Below are positions 1-7,008 of a stretch of 42,305 nt of DNA, piece after piece. Origin of the DNA: a virus. How positions within the stretch are numbered: position 1 is the stretch's first letter; every line of letters starts with the position of its first letter. Location of the stretch: positions 1-42,305 of IMG/VR virus record IMGVR_UViG_3300020596_000045, one strand, 5' to 3'. The notes beneath the pieces are model-generated. The model saw nothing but the letters and a program-made list of their open reading frames with translations, was not told where the DNA came from and searched no databases. A program made the position numbers and the translations under genes.

Positions 1-1
1 G

Positions 2-157
2 TGCGCGACAGATGACGAGGTCGAGCTTGGGCTCGTGATCGTGCGCTCGGCTGGGTCGGAGAAGGCAGCGCGAGCACGCGCTGACCAGGTAGCGGTACGC
101 CGCGTAACCATCAGGGGTAATGGGGCGGGTTTCCTCGGGTTAGGTTCCTCGGGTTAG
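2..157 (+). CDS. 3' end of an unknown gene (cut by window edge)
   Basis: An open frame runs from the left edge to a TAG at 155-157 and gives about 51 residues rich in Ala, Arg, Val and Gly. The start lies outside the window. I recognise no domain. It is probably the tail of a plus-strand gene because a structured stretch and an intrinsic terminator follow in the same direction before the next gene. The direct repeat TTCCTCGGGTTAG at 131-143 and 145-157 falls on its last codons. A chance open frame cannot be excluded over so short a span. Confidence 0.35.
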   Translation, partial: CATDDEVELGLVIVRSAGSEKAARARADQVAVRRVTIRGNGAGFLGLGSSG

Positions 158-320
158 CGACCCGTGACGTCGCTCGTGCGCTCCTACGAAGAAGTGGAGA
201 AGCCTTCAATCGATGAAGGTTCTAGCGATAGGCTTGCGATGCACGAACTCGTGCCCAGCGCCGCTAGAACAACTTCGAGCGAAGTGAAAGAAAGAGGGTG
301 GGTTCGCCCCTCTTTTCTTA
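158..320 (+). ncRNA. structured RNA candidate or long structured 3' UTR
   Basis: No convincing gene is seen in this stretch on either strand. On the plus strand it holds several perfect stems. CCTTCA (203-208) pairs with TGAAGG (214-219). A 9-bp stem GTTCTAGCG (219-227) pairs with CGCTAGAAC (262-270) and encloses GCACG/CGTGC (241-245/250-254). ACTTC/GAAGT (272-276/281-285) follows, and then an intrinsic terminator. It could be a small RNA or the processed 3' end of the upstream transcript. There is no T-arm or anticodon arm, so it is not a tRNA. I saw no copy of the shared promoter in front of it. Confidence 0.35.
291..317 (+). terminator. intrinsic terminator
   Basis: The stem AAAGAGGG (291-298) pairs with CCCTCTTT (308-315) and is followed by TTTTC. 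It ends the plus-strand transcript coming from the left edge. The T-run is followed by TTAGCACC, a tail shared with the other plus-strand terminators of this window. Confidence 0.75.
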
Positions 321-329
321 GCACCAACT

Positions 330-665
330 CTACGTGGGAATGAAGGCTGAACCAGCTGTCATAGCCATGTTCGCCTTGTTCCCCGTCCTGGCCATGTTCT
401 GGAAGTGCCCCAGGGCCCCCTTGGCCACCAGGCTGATGGGCCCTTCCTGATGCAGGCTGCTACCCCCCATCCCTGCCAGGGCATGCGAAGCGATCGAGTT
501 GGCGTGGTAGTTCAAGCTTCGCGCTGCAGGGGCCACTTTCGCCCCGACGGTCTTCATGGTGTCCATGAAGCCCGCATCTTTCTCTTGGGCGGCGATCTTC
601 TCGAGCTCGTCGCTGAAAGCGGCGTACATGGCGGGGGACATGGTCATGGTGAGCTCAAGATACAT
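330..665 (-). CDS. small virion-like protein of unknown function
   Basis: The 111-residue protein has an amphipathic N-terminal segment containing DELEKIAAQ, then a Gly/Ala/His-rich remainder. It resembles in style the Ala/Gly-rich virion proteins at 33.6-38 kb, which is the reason to suspect a particle protein; this is inference. The ATG at 665 is preceded by GGTGGAAG. Two further ATGs lie at codons 7 and 12, so the start is uncertain. The first start lies exactly in the ATACATCTTCCACC box that recurs upstream of plus-strand promoters, so it overlaps divergent regulatory DNA. No downstream partner gene is seen on the minus strand. Confidence 0.6.
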   Translation of the reverse strand: MYLELTMTMSPAMYAAFSDELEKIAAQEKDAGFMDTMKTVGAKVAPAARSLNYHANSIASHALAGMGGSSLHQEGPISLVAKGALGHFQNMARTGNKANMAMTAGSAFIPT

Positions 666-673
666 CTTCCACC
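661..673 (+). repeat. TACATCTTCCACC box, copy 1
   Basis: TACATCTTCCACC lies 45 bases upstream of the ATAAG block of the first promoter. Other copies are at 1349 and 7501, and a partial copy is at 7021. It may be an activator or repressor site of the plus-strand regulon. Distances to the promoter vary (45, 36 and 40 bases), so it is not a fixed part of the core promoter. Confidence 0.5.
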
Positions 674-683
674 CCTAAACAGG

Positions 684-717
684 CAAAAACAGGGCCTTTT
701 AGGGCATAAGAACAATG
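684..717 (+). promoter_or_regulatory. two-block phage promoter, copy a
   Basis: CAAAAA at 684 and ATAAGAACAATGG at 706 are 22 bases apart, as in the other copies. A 5' stem-loop follows (CCTACA 733-738 with TGTAGG 742-747), then the GGCGAGGT ribosome-binding region and the gene at 779. The block resembles the GATAA-type -10 of alternative sigma factors, but the factor is unknown. Confidence 0.6.
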
Positions 718-778
718 GAAGGAAACTCAACTCCTACATTGTGTAGGCGGTTGGCGAGGTACTTCCCCACGGGTCACC

Positions 779-1015
779 ATGGATTACCGCGAAGTCGCGG
801 TTCGGGTTCTGTTTGCGGTCGTGCGCGTGGCCACGTGGATCAACACGCGTCTGGTCAACGTGTACGGGATGTTCGGGTACTTCCACCTGGCCGTCAAGCT
901 TGCCGGGAAGATGGAGCAGCTGAAGGAGAGGATCTCGGCGAGGCTGACGCCCGCCTTCCACGCGGCGTGCCAGAGAGAGATGGTGCGGGGGGTGGACATC
1001 GACTGGGAGAACTAG
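779..1015 (+). CDS. small membrane-associated-type protein, unknown
   Basis: The 78-residue protein has an N-terminal half rich in Val, Leu and Phe that could lie in or on a membrane, then a basic amphipathic helix and an acidic end. No family is recognised. It has its own promoter (684-717) and terminator (1021-1045), so it is a single-gene unit. The ATG at 779 lies about 20 bases after GAGGT, an unusually long gap. The next leader (1433-1460) keeps the same layout and near-identical sequence, which supports this start. Confidence 0.65.
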   Translation: MDYREVAVRVLFAVVRVATWINTRLVNVYGMFGYFHLAVKLAGKMEQLKERISARLTPAFHAACQREMVRGVDIDWEN

Positions 1016-1020
1016 AAGAA

Positions 1021-1045
1021 GGGGGACTAGTCTCCCTCCTTTTTC
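1021..1045 (+). terminator. intrinsic terminator
   Basis: GGGGGA pairs with TCTCCC across a CTAG loop (1021-1036) and is followed by TCCTTTTTC. It closes the single-gene unit at 779-1015. The T-run leads into CTTAGCTC, the shared tail. Confidence 0.75.
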
Positions 1046-1060
1046 TTAGCTCTAGAACAG

Positions 1061-1094
1061 CAAAGAGATGGCGCTTCAAGGTATAAGAGTAGTG
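1061..1094 (+). promoter_or_regulatory. two-block phage promoter, copy b
   Basis: CAAAGA at 1061 and ATAAGAGTAGTG at 1083 are 22 bases apart. The sequence from ATAAG onward is nearly identical to copy c at 1385. No convincing gene follows before the next terminator, so this promoter appears to drive a non-coding or peptide-coding transcript. Confidence 0.6.
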
Positions 1095-1336
1095 AAGGGA
1101 ACTCTAGAAGTGTCTTTAGAAGTGTCTTTAGTTGTGTCGGAGCGTGCTGTGTGTCGTTTTGCCTGATAGATCGAAGTAGGTTGCCACTACTTAGATTGGC
1201 GGATGCAGAGCAGGAGTAAAGCCTACTCCTGGGTAGGAGATGTTTGGGTATCCACGTCCCTGCATTGCCGTGGAAAAGGGTCCTGAGAGCTACCTCAGGG
1301 AATGACGGGCAGAGGGAATCCTCGCTCCCCTTTTTC
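1092..1336 (+). ncRNA. structured small RNA candidate between promoter and terminator
   Basis: This stretch is bounded by its own promoter and terminator and holds no normal-sized gene. It begins with a tandem repeat of TAGAAGTGTCTT (1105-1128, then a partial copy). Perfect stems follow: AAGTAG/CTACTT (1174-1179/1187-1192), CAGGAGTA/TACTCCTG (1211-1218/1224-1231), CCACG/CGTGG (1252-1256/1269-1273) and CCTGAG/CTCAGG (1282-1287/1294-1299). The second stem competes with CCTAC/GTAGG (1222-1226/1233-1237), so two folds are possible. Two tiny frames exist, GTG 1110-1166 (18 residues, AAGGG upstream) and ATG 1240-1305 (21 residues), so a peptide-coding leader is an alternative to a pure RNA. Confidence 0.5.
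1307..1336 (+). terminator. intrinsic terminator
   Basis: The stem is GGGC-a-GAGG with CCTC-GC-t-CCC around a GAAT loop, followed by TTTTTC at 1331. It ends the structured transcript starting at promoter copy b. The tail CTTAGCTCC follows, then a TACATCTTCCACC box at 1349. Confidence 0.65.
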
Positions 1337-1348
1337 TTAGCTCCCGAA

Positions 1349-1361
1349 TACATCTTCCACC
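1349..1361 (+). repeat. TACATCTTCCACC box, copy 2
   Basis: This copy is identical to the one at 661. It lies between the T-run tail at 1331-1344 and promoter copy c. The tail plus box together form a segment of about 30 bases also found at 7483-7512, which suggests a duplicated intergenic cassette. Confidence 0.5.
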
Positions 1362-1362
1362 T

Positions 1363-1396
1363 CAAAGAGTGGGGTAAAGGGGGGATAAGAGTAGTG
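1363..1396 (+). promoter_or_regulatory. two-block phage promoter, copy c
   Basis: CAAAGA at 1363 and ATAAGAGTAGTG at 1385 are 22 bases apart. GAAACTCAAC follows, as in copy a. Then come a 5' stem-loop (TCTGC 1412-1416 with GCAGA 1423-1427) and GAGGAGGT at 1432-1439, leading to the gene at 1460. Confidence 0.65.
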
Positions 1397-1459
1397 AAGG
1401 GAAACTCAACTTCTGCAATCTCGCAGATGGTGAGGAGGTACCTTTCACGGTGATTACCA

Positions 1460-2101
1460 TTGAAGACGCTCCAGGAACGCCTGGTTGCGATTCGTACGGC
1501 GTCCTCGATGGAGGAGCTCGCCGGCATCTGGGCCTACCTCAAGGCCATGCCGTCGAGCCGTGCGCACGGGTTTACGCCGGAGGGGCAAGCGATGCTTGAG
1601 CATATTGAGTGCCCTCCCGAGGCGCTCCTTGTGCTCACGCGCGCTGCTCCTCAGTGGGTGGCTCTCCACCCGCGATGGGAGCTGTACTGCTTCACGATGC
1701 CTGAGCTTGTAGAGGCTTGGGACTTCGCGACAGGGTGGCCCATCAAAGACCATCTCGTTCGGCTGCAAGCCGATCGAAAAGTGGCGTATCGCTGCAAGGC
1801 GAAGATCCTAGAGGCTGCTGCCCGATACGTCGGGAAGAGGTGCCCAGATCTGACCCCGGAGCTGACATGGAGGTTCACGCAGAACCTCAACAGCTTTCGC
1901 GCCCATCTCGACGAGTTCGAGAAGGCGGCCCAGGCGGGGCAGCGACACAAGTTCTGGGAGCACCTCTACAAGGTGTACGCCCAGTACAAGGACATCCCCT
2001 GCACCTCCAGCAAGGAGGTGTGGGAGAGAGTCACTTACGACGACGGCATCGACCTGGGTGACGACCCGGATGATGACGGTCTCGAGTGTTACAACGACTG
2101 A
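1460..2101 (+). CDS. unknown 213-residue protein
   Basis: This is a soluble protein, rich in Trp, Tyr and charged residues, mainly helical by composition, with a strongly acidic tail (Asp-rich over the last 25 residues). No family is recognised. The first possible start in frame is TTG 1460, about 20 bases after GAGGAGGT. The same layout and the aligned CACC-ATG of the leader at 754-781 support it. A GTG at 1450 sits better behind the ribosome-binding site but opens only a 47-codon frame. The gene at 2141 follows 39 bases downstream and probably shares the transcript. Confidence 0.7.
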   Translation: MKTLQERLVAIRTASSMEELAGIWAYLKAMPSSRAHGFTPEGQAMLEHIECPPEALLVLTRAAPQWVALHPRWELYCFTMPELVEAWDFATGWPIKDHLVRLQADRKVAYRCKAKILEAAARYVGKRCPDLTPELTWRFTQNLNSFRAHLDEFEKAAQAGQRHKFWEHLYKVYAQYKDIPCTSSKEVWERVTYDDGIDLGDDPDDDGLECYND

Positions 2102-2140
2102 GCTCATAGGCAGATAGCAACTGCCAGAAAGGAGGTTTCA

Positions 2141-2416
2141 ATGGATAAGCTTGTTCAACAGTACGTTGAGGGCTTCAACTCCAACTCGGCGCGGACTAAG
2201 CTTCCGCCCGTGGTGTTGGAGGGGAAGGAGTTCCACCATGTTGGGTGTAACTCAACCCACGCCTTCTTCCTTGCGGAGAAGGACGGTGAGCTCTTCGCCA
2301 TGTCCCAGTACGACGGCTGGGATGAGGAGAAGGGTGAGGGTACTACCGAGCAGATCGTCTCCCCGGTTACGCGAGATAGGCTCGCGTACGGGGAGGTGTA
2401 TCTCGGGCACTACTAG
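2141..2416 (+). CDS. unknown 91-residue protein
   Basis: This small soluble protein ends in a Tyr/Gly-rich segment and has a central stretch with His, Phe and acidic residues. No family is recognised. The start is firm: AAAGGAGGT lies 6 bases before ATG 2141. A small stem-loop (GGCAG 2109-2113 with CTGCC 2121-2125) stands just before the ribosome-binding site, the same arrangement as at the promoter-proximal leaders. It is the last gene of the transcript that starts at promoter copy c, followed by a strong terminator. Confidence 0.7.
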   Translation: MDKLVQQYVEGFNSNSARTKLPPVVLEGKEFHHVGCNSTHAFFLAEKDGELFAMSQYDGWDEEKGEGTTEQIVSPVTRDRLAYGEVYLGHY

Positions 2417-2422
2417 CGGATC

Positions 2423-2455
2423 GAGGCCCCTCGGGAGGGGCCTCTCCTCTTTTTA
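2423..2455 (+). terminator. intrinsic terminator
   Basis: GAGGCCCC (2423-2430) pairs with GGGGCCTC (2437-2444), followed by TCCTCTTTTTAGCTCC. It separates the plus-strand unit from the convergent minus-strand gene that ends at 2464. Confidence 0.8.
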
Positions 2456-2463
2456 GCTCCTGG

Positions 2464-2730
2464 TTAGATGACCAAGGATTGCGACTTGATCAAAAAGTCC
2501 TTTACGTCCCTGGGCACCTGCCTGCCCATGTAGGGCTCGCCCTGCTGGATGGCGAAGGCCGCTGCCTTGACCTGCACCAGGTAGGGGTCTTCGACCACGA
2601 TCTTGTCTCGCATCGTGAGCGTGTAAAGCCGCCCGTCCTTAGCGAAGGTGACCTTCGTCTCCGTCCTGCACGGACCACAAGAGGGGGGCTCTGCGAGGAT
2701 CTGACCTGGTTGAAACAAGAGTGACTTCAT
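2464..2730 (-). CDS. small protein after the tape-measure-like gene, unknown
   Basis: The 88-residue protein has a mid-region of alternating hydrophobic and polar residues (KVTFAKDGRLYTLTMRDKI), suggesting beta strands. Two cysteines stand close together near residue 20 (SCGPC). The start ATG 2730 follows GGAGGAAAGAAGTA. It lies 32 bases after the stop of the 1235-residue gene, so the two are probably one transcript. A role in tail assembly or the tail tip is possible from position only; no family is recognised. Confidence 0.65.
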   Translation of the reverse strand: MKSLLFQPGQILAEPPSCGPCRTETKVTFAKDGRLYTLTMRDKIVVEDPYLVQVKAAAFAIQQGEPYMGRQVPRDVKDFLIKSQSLVI

Positions 2731-2762
2731 TACTTCTTTCCTCCAGCCGCGTCTGGCTAATA

Positions 2763-5700
2763 CTACGGGGTAGTCACCTTTTTCTTGGCCTCACCCTTGG
2801 TACCCGCCACAGCATCACCGATCTCCGCAGCAGAGGCCGTTTTTCCTGCGATTAGAGCCAAAAGCTTCATAGAACCTTCCGCTGCCTTGGCCGTAGCAGC
2901 TGTGTTCTGTTTGATGGCGGCCGACTGGGGATCGTCCTTCTCCTGCTTCTTGAGCTTGGCTTCCTTGAGTACATCGGTACCGTTGAGGTTTGCAGCAAGA
3001 CGAGCAGCTCCTGCCTTATCACCACCCTTGAACTTCTCGGTGATGTTCTGCAAGTCTTCCATGTACGCCTGACCAGACTTGCTCTTGGTGTCGATACCCT
3101 GAGCCTGGGCAAGCTGTTTGGCAGCATCACCAGAGCCACCAGCGAACAGCTTGTTAGCGCTCTGCTGGTCCATGCTGATACCGAGGGCATCTGCCAGGCC
3201 CTTGTTGCCTCCGACGCCCATCTTCTTCTGAAGACCAGCCACGTAGTTGAGCTCGTCAGCCTGGTCTCCCAGGCCTTTCTTACGCATGATGGTAGCCGTA
3301 GCGAGCTTCTGCTGGACGGTCATGTTGTCCCCCTGCTCACCGGCCATCTTGCGAGAGGCACGGCCCTTGTCGCTGTACTCCTCATCGCCGGCGCCGCCGT
3401 ACATCTTGCTCTCAGCCTGGGTGGCCTCGAGGATAGATGCGACGTAGCCCTTACCAGCCTTACCACCCTTGGCAGTCAGCTCACCGGCCGTCTTGGAGTC
3501 GAGCTCCATCTCCCCTTGATCGTTGAAGGTAGCCAGGCCCAAAGACCTGACGTTCTCCATCGTGTCAGCAGCGATCTTCCCGTACTTCTTGGTAGCGCCG
3601 TAGAACTCTTCCTTGTTCTTGCTATCGACGAGGCCAAACACGCCCTTGGCCCGCTGCTCGAAGGCTTCAGGGGACAAGCCGTGCTTCTTTGCCAGTCCAG
3701 CAATCTTGTCCGGGTCCTGGGCAGCGTCGCCGTACTCCTGGGCCATGGTGGTCATTTCAAGGAAGTCTCGCTCACCCTTTTCATCGTCGGTGAGAGAGTC
3801 CTTGCGGTTGAGGTTCGCCATCCTCTTGGAGGTCTTCTTCAGGGCATCTTCGCGGCTCTCGGCGTTGCGGCCGATCATGTCTCGAGCGACGTTGATGCCC
3901 TCGTCACTGTCCGCGAACTTACCCAGGCCCCTACGAGCTCCAGCACCAGATCCACCCTCCTTGCTGGTGAAGTAGTCATCTATGGAGCCCCTCAGAGAGT
4001 CCTGCTGGGCACCAAAACCAAACAGGTCGTCGCTAAGGCCAAGGGCTTTGGCTCCTGCACCGAGGCCTTCAAGAGGAGCCGTACCGGCCAGGACCAAAGC
4101 TCGAGCCCCACTGCTAATCATGCGACCCTTACTGGCCTTGCCCGTGGCGTAGTCGGTAATAGACTCACCATCCTTCTTCTTCTGTAGATCCTTGGCCTCA
4201 GTGGACCCATAGAGGTAGTCGCTGATCTTGTCTGCGCGATCACCTTCACTGGCCCCCATAGAGGCGCTGAAGAGGTTGGTGACATCAGGCGCAAGGTACT
4301 TCTGTCTCTCTTCCTTGCCCTGTCCAATGACGTCAGCGGCGGCAGTGATCAAGCCCACCTTGTTTCCAAGAGAGTCCGCATGGTTTCCAAGCTCGCCCTG
4401 ATGCCGCAGCTCCTTGAGAATGCTGTTGGATTCATCACCACCCTTGTTCTTCAAGTACTTGGTGATGCTATCGACACGCTTTGCACCGCTGCCCTGGATG
4501 GACTTGTCGGCGAACATCTCTGTGAAGAAGTTCTCGTGCTTCTTGGCGAACTGAAGGTTCTCGATCTTCGCGTCTTGGGTAGCTGCCTTGTGAGCTCCCA
4601 TGTTCCGCTTCATCTCGTAATCGAAGGTCCTCTTGTCCGTGTGTGCTTCTTCACTGAACGAATATCCAGCCTTCTGGAAGCGGTCTGAGTCGCTCGAGAG
4701 AAGACCCAGCTTCGTAGCTGCGTCTCCCATCATTCCGCCTTTGTCTCCGAAGAAACGCTGCTGAGCACTGGGGCCGCTGCTGAGCAAACCACCGCCCCCA
4801 GTCTTGCCGCCCCCAGTCTTGCCGCCACCAAGCACGCGGTTGTAGGCATCGTTACTCACAGCTCCTGAACCCCTCGAGGTACGCCACGCCCGGTCAGCCT
4901 GCTCGCTGAAGTGCTGGACGTACTGACCTGAGACCTTGTTCGACCAGGCCTCCAGGGTGTCCGAGCCAGCCGAGAACATGTCTGCGCCGATCTGCTGTAG
5001 CTTGCCCTGCAGACCTTCGCGGGCCTTCTCGAAGTTCTTCGAGAGACCAGAAAGGCCTTGGCCCTTCTTGTAGTCCTGCACCCTCTGGTTGTGCTTGTCG
5101 TCCTGACCCGAGCGGGACATCGTCCGCATCATCTCGGGCAGGTTGTCCACCATCTTGACGGCTGCGTCTGCCTCATCACGGCCCAGGCCAGAGAAGCGCT
5201 GGAAGGCGAGCATGGACCTGTCGTCCATGTTGCCGGGCTTGTGGCCACGGGATTCGAGCCACTGGCTGTACGCCATCGTGGGGGCCATCATCCCAAACTT
5301 CTCAAGAGCCCCTCCTCTCAACCTTCCTTCATTACGTATGAAGTTTGCACGGCCTACGCCGTTGAGGTTCTGACCGGCGAGCTCCATCGTTCGCCCCGTA
5401 GACATACCCCCACCCATCCACTCGGCGACCGCATCCTCATTGAGGTTGCCGTCTTTACCCGCAACAGAGGCAAGGAACCTGCGCCCACGTCCGGACTTCA
5501 AGAAGTCAGCAGACTTGCCCATCATGTTAGAGGTGAACGCTTGGCGACCTTCAGCCCCCGTCTGACCCGTGGCGTTGTAAATGTCCTCCTCGGACAGCGC
5601 CCCGTTCTTCATCGCGGTCCCAACCTGACCGATGGCCAGCATGCCGCCAAAGGCGCCGCTTCTGCCCAGTCCGCCTACGGACCGGGAGATCTGCGAACCG

Positions 5701-6470
5701 ATGGATGCCATGCCGGTGACTTCGCTCATCGCAAGCCCGCCCGCAGCAGCCATCCCTCGTACCCCGGCGCTCATCCGGAGCTGGTCTGCCTTCTGGAAGA
5801 CACCTGCCCCCTTTACCGAGTGGATGAACTTCTGGGCCTCCTCGAGCGAGGAACCCATGTCGGTCGCGACCTTCTTCAAGGTGTCGACCATCTGTTTGAA
5901 CTTGTCCTTGAACTCCGTGACTGAGGTGACGCCCTGCGCCATCCCCATCTTGCCCATGTTGCCGGCAAGCTTGGTGAGCTCAGCGAACCCGGTGATCTCC
6001 CCACCGGGTCCGGAGTCATGCGTCATCCCGCGCATGTGCTGACCGATCGAGGCTGACTGCTGGTTGGTGAAGCCACGGCCGCCTAGCTGGTTGGTGAAGT
6101 TGAAGTTCGACCGCATGGTCTGGTTCAACATCCCCTGCTGCTGACCGCCTTGGTACATCTGGCTGCCGATGTACTGACCCCCGGCCATCAAGGCCCCGGC
6201 CCCACCAGCGACACCCATGCCGACGGCGCCGGCGCCCATGACGCCCATCCCCATCTTGCCGTACACGCTTGAAGCGGCACGCAAGCCAAGGCTCATCGGG
6301 TCCATGCCGAAGGCGCCCATAGCGCCTTGAAGCATGGGTGCACCTGCGGCCATCCCGCGGGCCATCATCCCGCCCATGGCCGTATCCATGCCGGCCTGCT
6401 GGCCGCCAGCACCCATGATTTGGCCCATGAAGCCACCCCACGGGATGCCCCCAGGCGAGAGGTTCATCAT
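2763..6470 (-). CDS. putative tail tape-measure-like virion protein (1235 aa)
   Basis: At 1235 residues this is the longest gene of the window. The first 120 residues are very rich in Met and Gly, with hydrophobic glycine-zipper-like stretches. The middle is helical and Ala/Lys/Gln-rich, with a GGGKTGGGKTGGGG linker near residue 550. The end is a charged helix-rich region finishing with an Ala/Lys tail. Size, helix content and hydrophobic Gly-rich segments fit a tape measure that sets tail length inside the tube; no motif proves it. It is detached from sheath and tube, which lie 22 kb to the right. The ATG at 6470 (followed directly by a second ATG) has no clear ribosome-binding site; later Met codons are possible. 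Confidence 0.6.
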   Translation of the reverse strand: MMNLSPGGIPWGGFMGQIMGAGGQQAGMDTAMGGMMARGMAAGAPMLQGAMGAFGMDPMSLGLRAASSVYGKMGMGVMGAGAVGMGVAGGAGALMAGGQYIGSQMYQGGQQQGMLNQTMRSNFNFTNQLGGRGFTNQQSASIGQHMRGMTHDSGPGGEITGFAELTKLAGNMGKMGMAQGVTSVTEFKDKFKQMVDTLKKVATDMGSSLEEAQKFIHSVKGAGVFQKADQLRMSAGVRGMAAAGGLAMSEVTGMASIGSQISRSVGGLGRSGAFGGMLAIGQVGTAMKNGALSEEDIYNATGQTGAEGRQAFTSNMMGKSADFLKSGRGRRFLASVAGKDGNLNEDAVAEWMGGGMSTGRTMELAGQNLNGVGRANFIRNEGRLRGGALEKFGMMAPTMAYSQWLESRGHKPGNMDDRSMLAFQRFSGLGRDEADAAVKMVDNLPEMMRTMSRSGQDDKHNQRVQDYKKGQGLSGLSKNFEKAREGLQGKLQQIGADMFSAGSDTLEAWSNKVSGQYVQHFSEQADRAWRTSRGSGAVSNDAYNRVLGGGKTGGGKTGGGGLLSSGPSAQQRFFGDKGGMMGDAATKLGLLSSDSDRFQKAGYSFSEEAHTDKRTFDYEMKRNMGAHKAATQDAKIENLQFAKKHENFFTEMFADKSIQGSGAKRVDSITKYLKNKGGDESNSILKELRHQGELGNHADSLGNKVGLITAAADVIGQGKEERQKYLAPDVTNLFSASMGASEGDRADKISDYLYGSTEAKDLQKKKDGESITDYATGKASKGRMISSGARALVLAGTAPLEGLGAGAKALGLSDDLFGFGAQQDSLRGSIDDYFTSKEGGSGAGARRGLGKFADSDEGINVARDMIGRNAESREDALKKTSKRMANLNRKDSLTDDEKGERDFLEMTTMAQEYGDAAQDPDKIAGLAKKHGLSPEAFEQRAKGVFGLVDSKNKEEFYGATKKYGKIAADTMENVRSLGLATFNDQGEMELDSKTAGELTAKGGKAGKGYVASILEATQAESKMYGGAGDEEYSDKGRASRKMAGEQGDNMTVQQKLATATIMRKKGLGDQADELNYVAGLQKKMGVGGNKGLADALGISMDQQSANKLFAGGSGDAAKQLAQAQGIDTKSKSGQAYMEDLQNITEKFKGGDKAGAARLAANLNGTDVLKEAKLKKQEKDDPQSAAIKQNTAATAKAAEGSMKLLALIAGKTASAAEIGDAVAGTKGEAKKKVTTP

Positions 6471-6471
6471 G

Positions 6472-6532
6472 CCCGAAAGGGTAGCACGCCCCTTGACCTA
6501 GTTGACGGCTCAACTTCTGACCCCTTTCGGGG
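6472..6532. promoter_or_regulatory. divergent regulatory dyad
   Basis: CCCGAAAGGG (6472-6481) and CCCCTTTCGGGG (6521-6532) form inverted arms between the divergent tape-measure-like gene and the plus-strand promoter. Between them is a stem GTTGA/TCAAC (6501-6505/6510-6514). The right arm is the upstream part of the plus promoter and the left arm abuts the minus-strand start codon. A regulator acting on both directions would explain the symmetry; this is inference. Confidence 0.45.
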
Positions 6533-6544
6533 ATAAGAACAATG
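6511..6544 (+). promoter_or_regulatory. two-block phage promoter, copy d
   Basis: CAACTT at 6511 and GGGGATAAGAACAATG (ATAAG at 6533) are 22 bases apart. The CTTTCGGGG context is shared with the copy at 9399. A weak CAGC/GCTG stem (6546-6549/6556-6559) and AAGGAGGT at 6564 lead into the gene at 6576. Confidence 0.6.
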
Positions 6545-6575
6545 ACAGCCCCTCAGCTGCTGCAAGGAGGTAGAG

Positions 6576-6908
6576 GTGTTCGTAGTTCTTCTGGGGCTAG
6601 TCGCCCTGCGCGGCGCCGTTCGCGGTGTGGCTAACAGGGTGTTCGAGCACAACCTCACCCAGATGCTGGGTGATGTTAGTCATCAAAAGGTCTGTGGTCG
6701 TCATGACGTTCTCCTGACTATCGAAGAGCAGGTGGAGTTCCTGGTGGCCGGGGAGAACAAGAAGAAGGAAATCTTCGGGCTGGGCGTTGACCGCTGGGAG
6801 GCCTTCTCCCGCATGTACAAGGACCAGCCGGAGGAGCTGGCCAAAGTCGACTGCTTCAACTGCAGTACCTGTGGCAGGGTTCATCCCAAGAGGGACCATG
6901 CCGCGTAA
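6576..6908 (+). CDS. unknown protein with EEQVEFLV motif and CxxCxxC end
   Basis: The 110-residue protein starts at GTG 6576, four bases after AAGGAGGT. The N-terminal 40 residues are basic and hydrophobic. From about residue 49 it carries EEQVEFLVAG and ends with CFNCSTCGRVHP, a likely metal-binding cluster. The same order, EEQVEFLV(S)G then CGVCREC, occurs in the gene at 9411-10067, so the C-terminal part is a shared domain. Function is unknown; small Cys clusters often bind zinc and nucleic acid. Its last codons overlap a 30-base-spaced direct repeat. Confidence 0.65.
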   Translation: MFVVLLGLVALRGAVRGVANRVFEHNLTQMLGDVSHQKVCGRHDVLLTIEEQVEFLVAGENKKKEIFGLGVDRWEAFSRMYKDQPEELAKVDCFNCSTCGRVHPKRDHAA

Positions 6909-6930
6909 CGACATCACAAGAGGGACCATT
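6882..6930 (+). repeat. direct repeat of 19 bases, period 30
   Basis: CATCCCAAGAGGGACCATG (6882-6900) and CATCACAAGAGGGACCATT (6912-6930) differ at two positions. The first lies on the final codons of the gene ending at 6908. The second lies after the stop, suggesting a local duplication or a pair of operator-like sites. Confidence 0.55.
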
Positions 6931-6973
6931 GCTCATGAACTGTTCAGTCACCCTTGGTGAGGTTCGCGGGGGG

Positions 6974-7008
6974 CAAAAGCTCCGCGAAATGCGGGATAAG
7001 AAGAATGA
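6974..7008 (+). promoter_or_regulatory. two-block phage promoter, copy e
   Basis: CAAAAG at 6974 and GGGATAAGAAGAATG (ATAAG at 6996) are 22 bases apart. A GC-rich stem TTCGCGG/CCGCGAA (6963-6969/6982-6988) spans the spacer. Downstream, GGGAAG (7009-7014) pairs with CTTCCC (7026-7031) as a 5' stem-loop before the GAAGGAA site of the gene at 7058. Confidence 0.6.

Noticed and set aside
219-270. Possible tRNA or tRNA-like gene
   Set aside because: A 9-bp outer stem is present but there is no T-arm, anticodon arm or CCA-type end.
1105-1136. CRISPR-like short repeat array
   Set aside because: Only two and a half copies of a 12-base tandem repeat without spacers.
1027-1527. Minus-strand frame through the small RNA region, and a similar one at 7341-7610
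   Set aside because: They share a MYxGAKKKG phrase only because the duplicated TTAGC-tail and TACATC boxes are read in reverse; the rest is unrelated and non-protein-like.
1450-1593. 47-codon frame from GTG with an ideal ribosome-binding site
   Set aside because: It is out of phase with the well-composed 213-residue gene, and the parallel leader at 754-781 points to the TTG at 1460.
5058-5924. Plus-strand open frame opposite the tape-measure-like gene
   Set aside because: His/Arg/Pro-rich antisense shadow; the minus-strand frame is continuous over 1235 codons.
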